DNA of 64,000 nucleotides, from assembly GCA_013180625.2 (NCBI GenBank), contig SNVD02013809.1, positions 1-64,000 of the forward strand, read 5' to 3'. The notes beneath the pieces were generated by a model. That model saw nothing but the letters and a program-made list of their open reading frames with translations, did not search any database and was not told the DNA's origin. Source of the DNA: Boswellia sacra. Lineage: Eukaryota > Streptophyta > Magnoliopsida > Sapindales > Burseraceae. A program made the translations under genes and the position numbers. Shown here piece by piece: positions 1 to 11,684 of the stretch. How positions within the stretch are numbered: position 1 is the first letter of the stretch; every line of letters begins with the position of its first letter.

Positions 1-476
1 TTCTAGGTGAGGAAAAATTATGTTCAAAACCATTTTCATCACAAAGATTTTCAAAAGCAACATTGTCTACTTCACCACCATGATCACTCCTAATGGACAC
101 AATAGAATACCCTTTTTGATTTTGGACTCTTTTTACAAATTTTGAGAAAGCTTGTATGGCCTCATTTTTAGTTTTCAAGAATAATACCCAAGTGAATCTT
201 GAATAATCATCCATAATAACAAAAACATAATACTTTCCACCAAGGCTTTGAGTTCTTGATGGTCCAAATAAATCCAATGAAGTAATTGTAGAGGTTTATT
301 TGTTGAAATAAATTTCTTATGTTTAAAAGAAATTCGCACTTGTTTTCCAAATTGATAAGCATCACAAATCTTATCCTTTTCAAATTTTATTTTTGGAAGA
401 CCATCAACTAAATCATTTTTAGAAATTTTTGAAATTGTGTCCATGCTAGCATGACCTAGCCTTCTATGCATAGCCG
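1..476 (-). pseudogene. Ty1/Copia integrase fragment
   Basis: Minus-strand remnant of a copia polyprotein. The GAG-pre-integrase part reads HRRLGHAS followed by a Cys-containing finger region (CDAYQFGKQ). After a frameshift near 295 it continues into the integrase core with VIMDDYSRFTW and then IRSDHGGEVDN, which supply catalytic-type aspartates, and ends at SSPR, just before the usual PQQNG motif. It matches the SIRE-like family at 18557-41023, whose own copies lack this core. The right edge is cut at 477 by a Gypsy LTR; the left part runs off the window. The function would be cDNA integration; as it stands it is a dead fragment. Confidence 0.85.
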
Positions 477-1662
477 TGATAGGTTTCTATTTATATATTA
501 CTTTTATATCAATTCGTCCATGTTTCTTTGCTATATTCCTTGGTATTTTTATGTTTTTGTGTGGTTTTGATGTTTGTAGGAGTTTTGGAGCAACTTGCAC
601 AAAAATGGAGTAAAAACCCTTCATTTTCACCTCTGCTAGTCAGTGATCTTCTCGGATTTAATTGTATTGATATACAATGAACCCGGCGACATGTTATATA
701 CCGTTGGAAAGCTCTCGAAGTCTATTTTCTGGAGAAATTTACGGTTTATAAATCCATTCAGTGTACCAAAAGTTGTAATCAAAACAGTGTGAGATGTATA
801 GAAATATAATTCCACAAGTCACTGTAGCATGTATAATACGGGCACTGTAGCAATTCACTGTAGCAGAGTATTTAAACACATTTTAGGGTTTTATTTTCAT
901 AACTTGAAGAGGGCAAAACGTGGGAGGAGCTGCATTTCTGGATTTCTCTCATCCCTTGGAGTTCTTGAAGGAGAAAGAAGATTTTGAAAGAGGAGGAACT
1001 ACAATTCCAAGAAGATTCATCTACAAAGAAGATTTTCAAAGAATTTGCTAAGTTCTTTTTTTTCCTTTTCAATTCTGGAATTTCTCTGTATTGTATTTGT
1101 TATTCTGATTGAATCTGTGTAACTAAATTTGAATTGGTTGAGGGTGATTTCAAAGCCCTTGATATGGATTTTGTGAGTTGATTGTGTACGAAATTGTTAT
1201 CCACTTCTCTAATTGAAGTTGCTTGTATTTTCCCATATCTAATGCTTATGATTGCTTGCTGATTGTAATTGGAATGGCCAACTGAATATAATCTGGTTGT
1301 TGTCTATTGCTAGAGTAGAAATCTTGATCCGTAATTGTCTTGAATTTCTAATCCTTAGTAGCAAAATTGGGATCAGAGATTGCAATTGGAGAATACAACC
1401 TAAGTTAAATAATCCGAGCTTGTGTGTTTATTGCTTAGATCAACCTATCTTTTTTCTCGTAATGCATCCATTGAATTAAATTTAGAGAGCTTGTTCTAGG
1501 TTGTTTAATGGATAGAGATTAAATAAAGAGCCTGTTTTATTTAACAACAAAGTCTGTCTCTTATACACATCTAGATGTGTATAAGAGACAGGTTGATAAC
1601 TTCAATGCTATAATTGGATTACAATTCTATGTTAATTCACAAATTCATATCTTGTGGCAGAG
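477..1662 (+). repeat. LTR 1 of Athila-type Gypsy complex (3'-truncated)
   Basis: Starts TGATAGG, matches the LTRs at 4893, 16009 and 53125, and stops about 240 bp before the expected TCA end, running straight into gag sequence at about 1662. It has the family's CACTGTAGCA motifs and a TATTTAAA box (near 870) before the presumed transcription start. It is closer to the LTR at 16009 than to the one at 4893: both carry the longer purine-rich stretch ending AAGAAGATTTTCAAAG near 1030. An adapter sequence replaces part of it at 1554-1591. Confidence 0.9.
1554..1591. other. Nextera mate-pair junction adapter left in assembly
   Basis: CTGTCTCTTATACACATCT is followed immediately by its exact reverse complement, 38 bp in all. 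This is the Tn5 mosaic-end pair used as the Nextera mate-pair junction. In the sister LTRs (5951-5990, 17091-17128) this place holds ordinary LTR sequence of about the same length. Sequencing artefact, not biology. Confidence 0.97.
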
Positions 1663-2025
1663 TGCAGAAACCTTTTCAAATGCAACCACCACCAAATGTG
1701 ATACCAAATCGGCCACAAGGTTTCAATCAACCTAGAGTGCAGAAACCTTTTCAAATGCAACCACCACCAATGCCACATCCAGCACCGCAACCAGCTTCAC
1801 AAAACTCAGGTATGTCTCTCGAAGATATTGTTAATGCACTTGCCACTAACACAATGCAATTCCAGCAGGAAACTGGGGCAAGTATCCACAACCTGGCAAA
1901 TCAAATGGGACAATTGGCCACTAGCATGAGCAAATTCGAGGGCCAAGGCTCAGAAGAATTATCTTGTCAAACCATGATCAATCCAAGAGAGAATTCTTGT
2001 GCGATAACTTTGCAAAATGAAGAGT
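1663..2025 (+). pseudogene. Athila gag C-terminal fragment (copy A)
   Basis: Pro/Gln-rich gag tail (NRPQGFNQPRVQ, QPPP runs, then SGMSLEDIVNALATNTMQFQ) ending at a TAA. It matches copy B at about 7540-7850. The N-terminal capsid part, PBS and LTR end are missing. A stretch of about 36 bp containing GTGCAGAAACC is repeated at 1660 and 1735, so the junction with LTR 1 may have formed by recombination or misassembly at this short repeat. Confidence 0.8.
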
Positions 2026-3340
2026 AATTAGATGTCCTGCCAAAGAAATCACAAACTGATGAAGGAGATGACACCACTTCCACCATGAACAAAACACTGA
2101 CTTCTCATGTAAATCCTATAACTCCCATTCCTTCATATGTTTCTCCTCCACTTTTTCCTAGTAGATTTGCAAAATCGAAGGAGGAACAAGAACAAGAATT
2201 CCTGGAAACTTCTCCACAAAATCAGTAAATATACCCTTCTGGATGCTATTTTTTTTTTGTTTTTTGAGCAAGTACCTCATTATACAAAGCGTCTCAAGGA
2301 GTTATGCTCCAATAAGAGAAATTTGAAAGGGAATGAGAAAGTAAGTGTGGGGGAAAATGCTTCAGCTGTATTACAAAGAAAAATTCCTCCGAAATGCAAT
2401 GATCCAGGTACATTCATCATTCCATGCACCATTGGTAATACCAAGTTTGAAAGAGCTATATTAGATTTAGGAGCATCTATTAATGTCATGCCATATTCTA
2501 TTTATGCTTCTTTAAATCTTGGACCTTTTGCGAAAACTGGTATTACCATTCAGTTTGCTGATCATTTTAATGCATATCGCAAAGGAGTTGTGGAAGATGT
2601 GCTTGTGCAGGTGAATCAATTGGTTTTTCCAGCAGACTTCTATGTCCTTAAAATAGAGGATGAGACATCTCCAAATCCAACACCGATTCTTTTAGGGAGG
2701 CCATTCTCGAAAACTGCTAGAATCAAGATTGATGTTCATTATGGCACTTTGACCATAGAGTTTGATGGCAAGGTGATATGTTTTAATATTTTTGAGAAAA
2801 TGAGGTACTCTAATGACTTACATTCTGTTTTTGCAGTTGATGTTATTGATTATTTGCAACAACAATGTTTTGAGTTAACTCGCAAGAATGGAGTGGATGT
2901 TGCTATTAGTGAACACATAAGGATAGAAAGTTTAAAAGAACCAAGAAAGCTGATACAAATGTCTAAAGAAGTGGAGGAAGCTGTGACAAGCTTGGATGAG
3001 ACTATAGCTATCACCACAAATAGGTATGATGTTTCGTACATTGAATTGCCTTTATCTAGTGAGAAACTTCTTCCTTCTGTGATGAAAGCCAATACCTTGG
3101 AGCTTAAGTCACTTCCAGATCATTTGAATTATGGATTCTTGGGTGAGAATGATACTTTGCGAGTTACAACGGAAATGGGCCTTGCACGAAAACAAGAAGA
3201 TAAACTCGTCCGAATACTTACAGATCACAAAATAGCTATTAAGTGGACAATTGTTGAAATCCAAGGCGCAGGAACCGGTGGAGGGTCGTTATACGGGTGT
3301 GGTCGCGGCAGTTGGGGGGGAAGTCGTGTGTATTAGAAAG
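2026..3340 (+). pseudogene. Athila protease and pol linker (copy A)
   Basis: A 399-codon open frame starts at 2137. The aspartic protease has its active-site triad as LDLGAS at about 2463-2480, a form usual in Athila, followed by INVMPYSIYASLNLG and the flap-side ILLGRPF. The downstream linker (RYDVSYIELPLSSEKLLP) normally leads to reverse transcriptase. Homology to copy B ends at about 3260 (KWTIVEIQG); the remaining codons come from unrelated GC-rich sequence. The protease would process Gag-Pol in virus-like particles, but this copy has no RT, RNase H or integrase. Confidence 0.85.
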
Positions 3341-3344
3341 TAGT

Positions 3345-3889
3345 GGAGGGGTCGCAGCACATCACAAGCCCATTAGAAGAAAGCTTGGTGCTACTTACCA
3401 CATATGAGAAATTGGATCCTCCCATGAGCTCGGACCAACGTCGGCTTGAGGACTTAACAAGCGCTTATTGGGAGGCAACCCAATGTTTTTGAAAAATAAA
3501 CAAAAGAAAAGAAAAGAAAAATAAAATAAGGTAATAATGATCGATTTTTGTGTCTCGAGGAGATTCCTTTGTAGGCCATCAAATTGATCAGGTTTTATCT
3601 CTCTTTGCCATCTTTCTCATTTGTTTTTATATTTTTTACTTGTTTTTGACTTTTGTTTGCTATTGTGTTGTTATCTCTTTTATGTGTTTTTAGTTTCTTT
3701 TCTGCTCTTTTCTTTTCCTTTCTTTTGTTTAATTTGATTACTCTGTGCTTTGAGCTCATTCGTGCAGCAGCTTGTGGAAACATCCAAACGGAAGTTGAAG
3801 TCATTCGCCAAAGGTTTGAAACGTCCATATCTTGGAGAAAAACGAACCCGATCGCATTATCGGTAATATCTCTTCTTTTCTCCTCTTCA
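3345..3889 (+). other. Post-pol spacer of Athila copy A
   Basis: A short RT-start relic (about 3365-3430) joins directly to the end-of-pol region, deleting about 2.5 kb relative to copy B. At 3458-3482 lies the block AGCGCTTATTGGGAGGCAAC, also found in copy B at about 11707. T-rich sequence leads up to the accessory ORF start at 3890. Confidence 0.7.
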
Positions 3890-4583
3890 ATGGATGCCGA
3901 TATCTTTCTGTCGAACCTTCGTAAATATTTCCCTTCACTTCCTCAAAATGCTGTGTTTAAAATTTATAAAGTACGGATGACTAGATTGTCCGATAAAGAT
4001 GGAGAGTTTACAACAGCAGCTCTTGATCTTGGTAGAACATTAGCTACGAGGGGTATTCATTTGATTTATGGAGGGGGTAGTCTTGGGTTAATGGGGTGTG
4101 TGTCGACAGCCGCATCCCTAGGAGGGAGCAAAGTTCTCGGCATTATCCCTAAACCATTAGCTATACGAGATATCGTAGGCAACACAATCGGGGAAGAGTT
4201 ACAGGTCTCTAGCATGCATGAGCGTATTGCCCATATGGTCATTAAATCTGATGCATTTATAGCTTTGCCCGGTGGTTATGGTACATTAGAGGAGATATTT
4301 CAAATCACCTCTTGGGCACAGCTAAACATCCATCGGAAACCCCATTGGTTTGTTAAATGTCAATAATTTTTTTGATGGTTTGTTGTCTTTTCTTGATCAA
4401 GCAGTAGAAAAAAACTTCATCTCACAGTCAGCGAGGCAAATTCTGGTTACAGCTTCAACGGCAGGGGAGTTAATTGACAAACTACAAGAATTCGTCTATT
4501 CGCCTGATCCAACAACGGCTCAGATAGATTGGTTTGGAGAAGGCAATAAAAGGCGTAGACTGGATTTAACGCTCTATCTGTAA
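3890..4583 (+). pseudogene. LOG-like: Captured LOG-like cytokinin phosphoribohydrolase (copy A)
   Basis: LOG enzymes release active cytokinin base from cytokinin riboside 5'-monophosphate. Here MDADIFLSNLRK (from 3890, the start of the accessory ORF seen in copy B) is fused by deletion to the LOG body at about 3990. The Rossmann glycine motif GGGSLGLMG is intact, as are the active-site elements MHERI (Arg) and PGGYGTLEE (Glu). The N-terminal FCGS strand is missing. One extra C in the run near 4340 shifts the frame, and the rest (FFDGLLSFLDQAVEKNFIS to RRLDLTLYL) continues in another frame to the stop at 4581-4583. It sits on the sense strand of the retrotransposon between pol and 3' LTR. There are no introns. 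LOG identity is secure; which LOG clade is not. Confidence 0.88.
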
Positions 4584-4892
4584 TCTCTATCTATTGCTTT
4601 GCTTCGTTTTTGTTTACTTTCTTTTTAGTGTGTTTATTTGAGATTTTTCATGTCATTTCTTTTGAGCTTTTTCAGGTTATTTCTTCCGTCCCAGGTAATA
4701 TTTTCTAATCTCGGTTTTTAGAGTGGTGGCTTAAAAAGTTCAAGTTCTCTTGAAACGCATTTTGGATTTCTTTAATCCATAATGGCTGAATAAGGAGGCT
4801 AACTTCTAAACTTTTTAGACCCATTTAACTTAATTGTTTTTGTTTGCTGACTTGTTAGACTTTGTTATTTTATAAGTTTAGTTTTATGTAAT
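4584..4892 (+). other. Truncated 3' noncoding region of copy A
   Basis: Matches copy B downstream of its LOG gene to about 4790, then ends at the next LTR. The G-rich polypurine tract found before the LTR at 16009 is absent, so this 3' end is deleted or rearranged. Confidence 0.7.
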
Positions 4893-6311
4893 TGATAAGT
4901 GTCTATTTATATATCATTTTCATATCAATTCGTCCATGTTTCTTTGCTATATTCCTTGGTATTTTTATGTTTTTGTGTGGTTTTGATGTTTGTAGGAGTT
5001 TTGGAGCAACTTGCACAAAAATGGAGTAAAACCCTTCATTTTCACATCTGCTAGTCAACCCTCTTCTCGGATTTAATTGTATTGATATACAATGAACCCG
5101 ATGACATATCATATACCGTTGAAAAGCTCTCGAAGTCTACTTTTGGAGAAATTTATGGTTTATGAATCCATTCAGTGTACCGAAAGTTGTAATCAAAACA
5201 GTGTGAGAAGTGTAGAAATGTAATTTCACACATCACTGTAGCATGTATAATACGGGACACTGTAGCACGTTACTGTAGCAGAGTATTTAAACACATTTTA
5301 GGGTTTTATTTCATAACTTGAAGAGGGGAGAACGTGGGAGAGGCTTCAGCTCTGGAATTCTTTCATCTCTTGGAGTTCTTGAAGGAGAAAGGAAGCTTGG
5401 AAAGAGGAAGAACTACAATCCAAAGAGAATTACATCAAATTTGCTAAGTTTTTCCTTCCCTTTCATTTTCTGGAATGTCTCCATGTTGTATTGTATTTAC
5501 CACGTTCTTAAACATGTGTAACTGAATCTGAATTGTTTGAGGGTGATTTCAAAGCCCCTGATATGGTTTTTGTAAGTTGATTGTGCAAGAAGTTGTTATC
5601 CAATTCTCTAATTGAAGTTGCTTGTATTTTCCTATATCTAATGCTTATGATTGCCTGCTGGATTGTATTTCGAATGGCTAATTGAATATAATCTGGTTGT
5701 TGTCTATTGCTAGACTAGAAATCTTGATCCGTAATTGTCTTGAATTTCTAATCCTTAGTACAAAATTGTGATCAGAGATTGCAATTGGAGAATACAACCT
5801 AAGTTAAATAATCCGAGCTTGTGTGTTTATTGCTTAGATCAACCTATCTTTCTTATTGTCATGCATCCATTGAATTAAATTTAGAGAGCTTGTTCTAGGT
5901 TGTTTAATGGATAGAGATTAAATAAAGAGCCTGTTTTATTTAACAACAAAGTAAGGAAAGATAGGGATAACAGATCTTGTTGTTATCTACGGTTGATAAT
6001 TTCAATGGTGTAATTGGATGACAATTCTGTGATTAATTCGCAAATCCATATCTTGTAGTAGAGAATAATCCCTTAACAGATTTCTTTCATTGTGTATCTC
6101 TCAATTGATTTAACTTTGCATTGTATTATTCTTCATTTGCTTTCGTATTGAGTTTAGTTAATCAATCAACAAAACCCCCCATTTATTCTGTTTTCGCTTT
6201 CGAATAACAAATTCAATTAGAATCAATCCTCGTGGGAACGATATCTTACTCCTGTCTCTTATACACATCTTACTTGTGCGACTAGTATACTTGCTAGTTT
6301 CGAACGCATCA
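4893..6311 (+). repeat. LTR 2 of Athila complex (5' LTR of copy B)
   Basis: Complete LTR of about 1.42 kb, TGATAAG to CATCA. Three CACTGTAGCA-like motifs (about 5235-5280) precede TATTTAAA near 5284, a likely core promoter. A tRNA-Asp primer site follows. Its sequence groups with the solo LTR at 53125 (both have the shorter GCTTGGAAAGAGGAAGAAC form near 5395) and not with LTRs 1 and 3. Confidence 0.93.
6252..6270. other. Single Tn5/Nextera mosaic end
   Basis: Exact 19-mer CTGTCTCTTATACACATCT replaces about 10 bp (ATCACTTTAT in sister LTRs) near the LTR 2 end. Adapter residue. Confidence 0.95.
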
Positions 6312-6317
6312 AGTTTT

Positions 6318-6335
6318 TGGCGCCGTTGCCGGAGA
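6318..6335 (+). other. Primer-binding site, tRNA-Asp type
   Basis: TGGCGCCGTTGCCGGAGA, six bases after the LTR end, complements the 3' end of plant tRNA-Asp with one mismatch. This primer choice is typical of Athila-type Gypsy elements. Confidence 0.9.
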
Positions 6336-6417
6336 TTGATTTTCTAATCAATTTGTTATTCTATTTTTACTACTGATTCTTGATTGTTATTTCCTGATTG
6401 TTTGTGTTTAGGCTTTT

Positions 6418-8010
6418 ATGTCCGAGGGAGAAGCGGATCAGCGACTTAGGAGAATTAAGGAGTTTCTCCAATCCTCGAATTTAAGGCTAAATCGGTCAAT
6501 TTCAACTCCACCTCCAGAAATTGACCTTGCACGACACACTTCCCTCCCATCTTCTTGCAGTTCAATCAAATCTGAATCGGAAGCAATGGCGATGGAAAAC
6601 GATCAGACTCTTAAGGAGTTAGCGGCTCCAATTATTGATCAACAACCGCTATGCATAAGCACCAATTTTGAGATAGTTTTGAACTTAAATCTGGACTGAT
6701 TCATCTCTTGCCTACATTTCATGGTTTTGCAGGAGAGGATCCGAACAAACATCTCAAAGAATTTCATGTGGTATGCTCAAGTATGAAGCCAACTGGCATT
6801 TCTGAAGAGCAAATTAAATTAAGAGCTTTCCCATTCTCATTAGCAGATTCGGCAAAAGATTGGTTATACTACCTACCACCAGGTACCATTACCACTTGAA
6901 ATGAGATGAGTAAACTCTTTTTGGAGAAATACTTTCCAGCCTCGAAAGTTACAAATATTAGAAAAGATATTAGTGGCATTCGACAACACAATGGAGAATC
7001 ACTTCATGAATAGTGGGAGAGATTTAAAAGGTTATGTGCTAGCTGTCCAAGCCACCAAATTAGTGATGGACTCCTAATTCAATATTTCTATGAGGGTCTC
7101 TTACCAATGGAAAGGAGTATCTTGATGCTGCTAGTGGTGGAGCACTAGTTAATAAAACACCGAACGTGGCAAGACGTTTGATTAGTGACATGGCAGCGAA
7201 CTCCCAACAATTCAGAAGTCAATTTGAGCCACAACTACCAAAAAGAGTAAATGAGGTAAGTACTTCAAGCATTGAACAACAACTTTGCGAACTTACCTCT
7301 CTTGTAAAAAAAATGGCTGTAGGACATATGCAGCATTCTTATGCATGTGGAGTATGTTCTGCCATGGACCATCCAACCGACATGTGTCCAACTTTGCAAG
7401 AAGGAGATACCGAACAAGCCAATGCCATGGGTGGATTTCCAGGACAACCAAGGCAAAGGTATGACCCTTTCTCCAATACTTACAATGCTGGATGGAGAGA
7501 TCACCCTAATTTAAGATATGAGAATCGTCAACCAATCGCCCCAAATGCCATGCCAAATCGACCACCAGGTTTCAATCAACCAAGGGTGCAGCAACCATTT
7601 CAAGCACAACCACCACCAATACCACAACCAGCTCCACAAAATTCAGGTATGTCTCTCCAGGATATTGTTAAAGCACTTGCCACTACCACAATGCAATTTC
7701 AGTAGGAAACTAGGGCAAGTATCCAAAACCTGGAAAATCAAATGGGACAATTGGCCACTAACATGAGCAAAATTGAGAGTCAAAGCTCAGGAAAATTACC
7801 TTCTCAGCCGGTGATCAATCCAAGAGAGAATGCTAGTGCTGTAACTTTGAGAAGTGGGAAACAATTAGATATTCCACCAACGAAATCACAAATTGATGAA
7901 GGGGATGATACCACTTCTACCATGAACAAAACATCCACTTCTAAGGTAAATCCTAAAACTTCCATTCATTCATATGTTACTCCTCCACCTTTTCCTAGCA
8001 GATTTGCAAA
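6418..8010 (+). pseudogene. Athila gag (copy B)
   Basis: Starts at ATG 6418 (MSEGEADQRLRRIKE). The capsid region is recognised by LPTFHGFAGEDPNKHLKEFH and AFPFSLADSAKDWLYYLPPG, a Gypsy/Athila gag signature. A Cys-rich stretch (CGVCSAMDHPTDMC, about 7345-7390) resembles a degenerate zinc knuckle, then comes a Pro/Gln-rich tail. It is broken by a frameshift near 6690, TGA at 6897, TAG at 7010, a frameshift near 7110 and TAG at 7703. Gag would form the virus-like particle. Gag and pol appear to share one frame in the ancestor. Confidence 0.9.
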
Positions 8011-8990
8011 ATCAAAGAAGGAGGAACAAGACCAAGAAATCCTGGAAACTTTTCGCAAGATCGAGGTAAACATACCACTTCTGGATGCTATCAAGCAAGT
8101 GCCTCGTTATGCAAAATTTCTCAAAGAGTTATGCACCAACAAGAGGAAGTTGAAAGGAAATGAGAAGGTAAGTGTGGGGGAAAATGTTTCAGCTGTATTG
8201 CAAAGAAAAATTCCTCCAAAATGCAAGGATCCAGGTACGTTCACCATTCCATGCACCATTGGCAATACCAATTTTGAAAGAGCTATGTTAGATTTAGGAG
8301 CATCAAATAATGTCATGCCCTATTCTATTTATGCTTCCTTGAACCTTGGACCCCTTGCGGAAACTGGTATTGTAATTCAACTTGCTGATCGTTCTAATGC
8401 ATATCCCAAGGGAGTTGTGGAAGATGTGCTTGTGCAGGTGAATCAATTGGTTTTTCCAGCATACTTCTATGTTCTGGAAATGGAGGATGAGACATCTCCC
8501 AATCCAACACCGATTCTTTTGGGGAGGCCATTCTTAAAAACTGCCCGAACGAAGATTGATGTTCATGATGGCACTCTCACCATGGAGTTTGATGGCGAGG
8601 TGATTCGTTTCAATATTTTTGAGGCAATGAGGTACCCTAGTGACTTGCATTCTTTTTTTTGCAGTTGATGTTATTGATTCTTTGGCACAACAACTTTTTG
8701 AGTTAACTCGCAAGGATGCATTGGAAGTAGCCATTAGTGAGCACATTGGGGCAGAAAATTCCAGAGAATCGAGGAAGTTGATACAAGTGTCTAAAGAAGT
8801 GGAGGAAGCTGTGGCAATCTTGGATGAGACTATAGCTATCACCACAAACAGGTATGATGTTTCGTACATTGAATTGCCTTTATCTAATGAGAAACTTCTA
8901 CCTTCCGTAATGAAAGCACCTGCCTTGGAGCTTAAGCCTCTTCCAGATCATTTGAAGCATGTATTCCTAGGTGAGAAAGATACTTTGCCA
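8011..8990 (+). pseudogene. Athila aspartic protease and linker (copy B)
   Basis: The protease core has LDLGAS (about 8287-8304), NNVMPYSIYASLNLG and ILLGRPF. The frame breaks at a T8 run near 8655 where copy A has fewer Ts, and resumes with VDVIDSLAQQLFELTRK. The linker to RT (RYDVSYIELPLSNEK) matches copy A closely. Confidence 0.88.
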
Positions 8991-10445
8991 GTCATAATAG
9001 CAAAAGGTCTTGCACCATTACAAGAAGAGAAACTCATCCGAGTGCTCCGAGATCACAAAACGGCCATTGGGTGGACAGTCGCTGACATCAAAGGTATTAG
9101 TCCAGCCGTATGCATGCACCGCATCTTGTTAGAAGAGGGATCCAAGCCCACTAGAGAAGCACAGCGGAGGTTGAATCCTCCCATGATGGAAGTTGTCCAG
9201 AAAGAAATCCTGAAATTGTTAGATGTGGGTGTGATTTATCCAATTTCGGACAGCAAGTGGGTAAGTCCAGTCCAAGTTGTTCCGAAGAAATCTGGTGTTA
9301 CGGTGGTTAAGAATGACAATAATGAGCTAGTTCCCAATCGTATCCAAACCGGGTGGCGAGTTTGTATTGATTATCGAAAGCTCAATTCTGCAACTCGCAA
9401 GGATCACTTTCCTTTGCCATTCATTGATCAAATGCTGGAGAGATTAGCATGTCATTCTCATTATTGTTTTCTTGATGGCTATTCAGGATATAATCAGATT
9501 GTCATTGCCCCTGAAGATCAAGAGAAAACTACATTTACCTGCCCATTTGGTACATTTGCGTATCGACACATGCCGTTCGGTCTTTGCAATGCCCCTGCCA
9601 CTTTCCAAAGGTGTATGGTAAGTATTTTCTCTGATTATTTTGAGAACATTATTGAGGTATTTATGGATGACTTTAGTGTTTTTGGTGATTCTTTGATAAA
9701 TGCCTTGACAACCTTACCCTTATACTTCAAAGATGTATAGAAACTAACCTTGTTCTGAATTGGGAGAAATGTCATTTTATGGTAGATCAGGGTATAGTTT
9801 TGGGACATGTTATTTCTGCTAAGGGTATAGAGGTGGATAAATCCAAGATAGATCTTATATGTTCCTTACCACCTCCCACAAGTGTGCGGGATATTCGTTC
9901 GTTTCTTGGTCATGCAGGTTTTTATCGTAGATTCATCAAAGATTTCTCGAAGATAGCATTGCCCCTATGCAGATTATTACAGAATGATGTGGCCTTTGAA
10001 TTTGATGAGAAATGCAAAGAGGCATTTGAGAAACTGAAGGAACTCTTGACTTCGGCTCCAGTAATCCCATCTCCGAATTGGGATCATCCATTCGAGATCA
10101 TGTGCGATGCAAGTGACTACGCTGTGGGTGCCGTTTTGGGTCAACGAATTGGCAAAATTCCACATGCCATTTACTATGCATCTCGGACTTTAAATGATGC
10201 TCAACTTAATTATTCTACCACTGAGAAAGAGCTGCTAGCGGTTATTTTTGCTTTAGAAAAGTTTCGATCTTATTTGATTGGTACTAAAGTAACCGTTTAT
10301 TCTGATCATGCAGCTTTGAGGTACTTGCTCACAAAGAAAGATGCTAAACCAAGGCTTATTAGGTGGATACTCCTTTTTCAGGAGTTTGACTTGGAAATCA
10401 AAGACAAGAAGGGAAATGAAAACTTAGTTGCAGACCATCTCAGTC
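8991..10445 (+). pseudogene. Athila reverse transcriptase and RNase H (copy B)
   Basis: The RT begins with WTVADIKGISPAVCMHRI and has WVSPVQVVPKK, WRVCIDYRKLNSATRKD, FLDGYSGYNQI, the FGLCNAPATFQR box and the catalytic FMDDFSVFG (Y/F-x-DD). A frameshift near 9690 separates it from the next segment. The thumb/connection ([17 protein letters not shown]) and RNase H follow: [23 protein letters not shown] and [10 protein letters not shown] supply the conserved Asp and Glu positions. The order RT-RNase H-integrase is Ty3/Gypsy. Domains are largely complete but not in one frame. Confidence 0.92.
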
Positions 10446-11684
10446 GCATTGTCCATGACGAGGATGTACTGCCATTACAAGAAAGTTTTCCGGATGAACA
10501 ATTGTTGTCTTTAAATGTAGTAGCCCCTTGGTATGCAAATATTGTCAACTACTTAGTTACCAAGAAGCTACCACATGACTTGACTCGAGCTCAAAGAGAC
10601 AAGATCAAGAACATTGCCAAGTATTACATATGGGATGATCCGTACTTATGGAAGCATCGTTCTGACCAAGTGATAAGAAGGTGTATTTCTGAATCTGAAT
10701 TTAATTCAATTTTAACCTTCTGTCATTCTTATGCATGTGGAGGTCATTTCGGACAAAAAAGAACAGCCCTTAAAGTTCTTGATTGTGGATTCTACTGGCC
10801 ATCATTGTTCAAAGATGCATATCTGTTCTGCAAAGCTTGTGACCGTTTTCAAAGGACATATTTTGGTGAAAAATTAACATCTCGGGTTTTTTTTGTTTTT
10901 GTTTTTGTTTTGGGGAGGGTTTTTTTGCGAGATTTGGAACACCAAGATGCCATGATTAGCGATAGAGGACAACACTTCTGCAACCATCATTTGAAGCCTT
11001 GCTCAAGAAATACAACATCACTCACAAATTGTCTACTGCATATCATCCACAAACTAGTGGTCAAGTTGAAGTTTCAAATCGAGAAGTCAAGTCCATTCTC
11101 GAGAAGACAGTGAATCCTAACAGAAAAGATTGGAGCCTACGACTTAATGATGCACTTTGGGCATACCGGACTGCTTACAAGACACCTATTGGTATGTCTC
11201 CGTACAGGTTAGTCTATGGTAAGCCATGCCACCTTCCAGTGGAGCTCGAACATAAAGCATGGTGGGCAGTAAAGCTTTGTAAAATGGAGATGGATGCTGC
11301 TGGAGAACAAAGGAAGCTTCAACTGCAAGAATTGGAAGAACTTAGAAATGATGCCTATGAGAATTCCATAATTTACAAGGAGAGAACTAAGGCATTTCAT
11401 GATAAAATGATCTCCAGGAAGAATTTTGAAGTGGGACGGAAAGTTCTTTTATTTCATTCTCGCCTCAAGTTATTTCCAGGTAAATTACGATCTCGATGGG
11501 TTGGACCTTTTGTTATTACTAATGTTTTTCCCATGGTGCAGTGGAAATCAAGAGCTTAAAAACGGATAAAGTATTCAAGGTGAATGGGCACAGGTTGAAG
11601 CCTTACTATGAGAATTCAGTGATGCAGGACATCGATGAGGTACCTCTCACGAGCCAACTTATCTTGATGGGTGAGGACAGATAA
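10446..11684 (+). pseudogene. Athila integrase, core-deleted (copy B)
   Basis: The N-terminal HHCC zinc finger is visible ([11 protein letters not shown] ... [10 protein letters not shown], about 10720-10855). The core around the first catalytic Asp is missing and replaced by G/T-rich filler at about 10860-10935. Homology resumes at [10 protein letters not shown] with the second Asp, then [18 protein letters not shown] with the Glu, and the C-terminal domain ([17 protein letters not shown]) to TAA at 11682-11684. Further frameshifts occur near 11000 and 11540. It cannot encode an active integrase. Confidence 0.88.

Noticed and set aside
872..1072. Minus-strand open frame in Athila LTR 1 (and matching frames at 16429-16767 and 53519-53785)
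   Set aside because: It recurs only because the LTR recurs. It lies antisense in LTR sequence and has no protein-like motif.
1554..1591. Perfect 38-bp palindrome as a possible cruciform or transposon end
   Set aside because: It is exactly two Tn5 mosaic ends back to back, the mate-pair junction sequence.
5318..5521. Plus-strand open frame in LTR 2
   Set aside because: It lies just downstream of the TATA-like box but is not conserved in the other LTRs, which have indels there.
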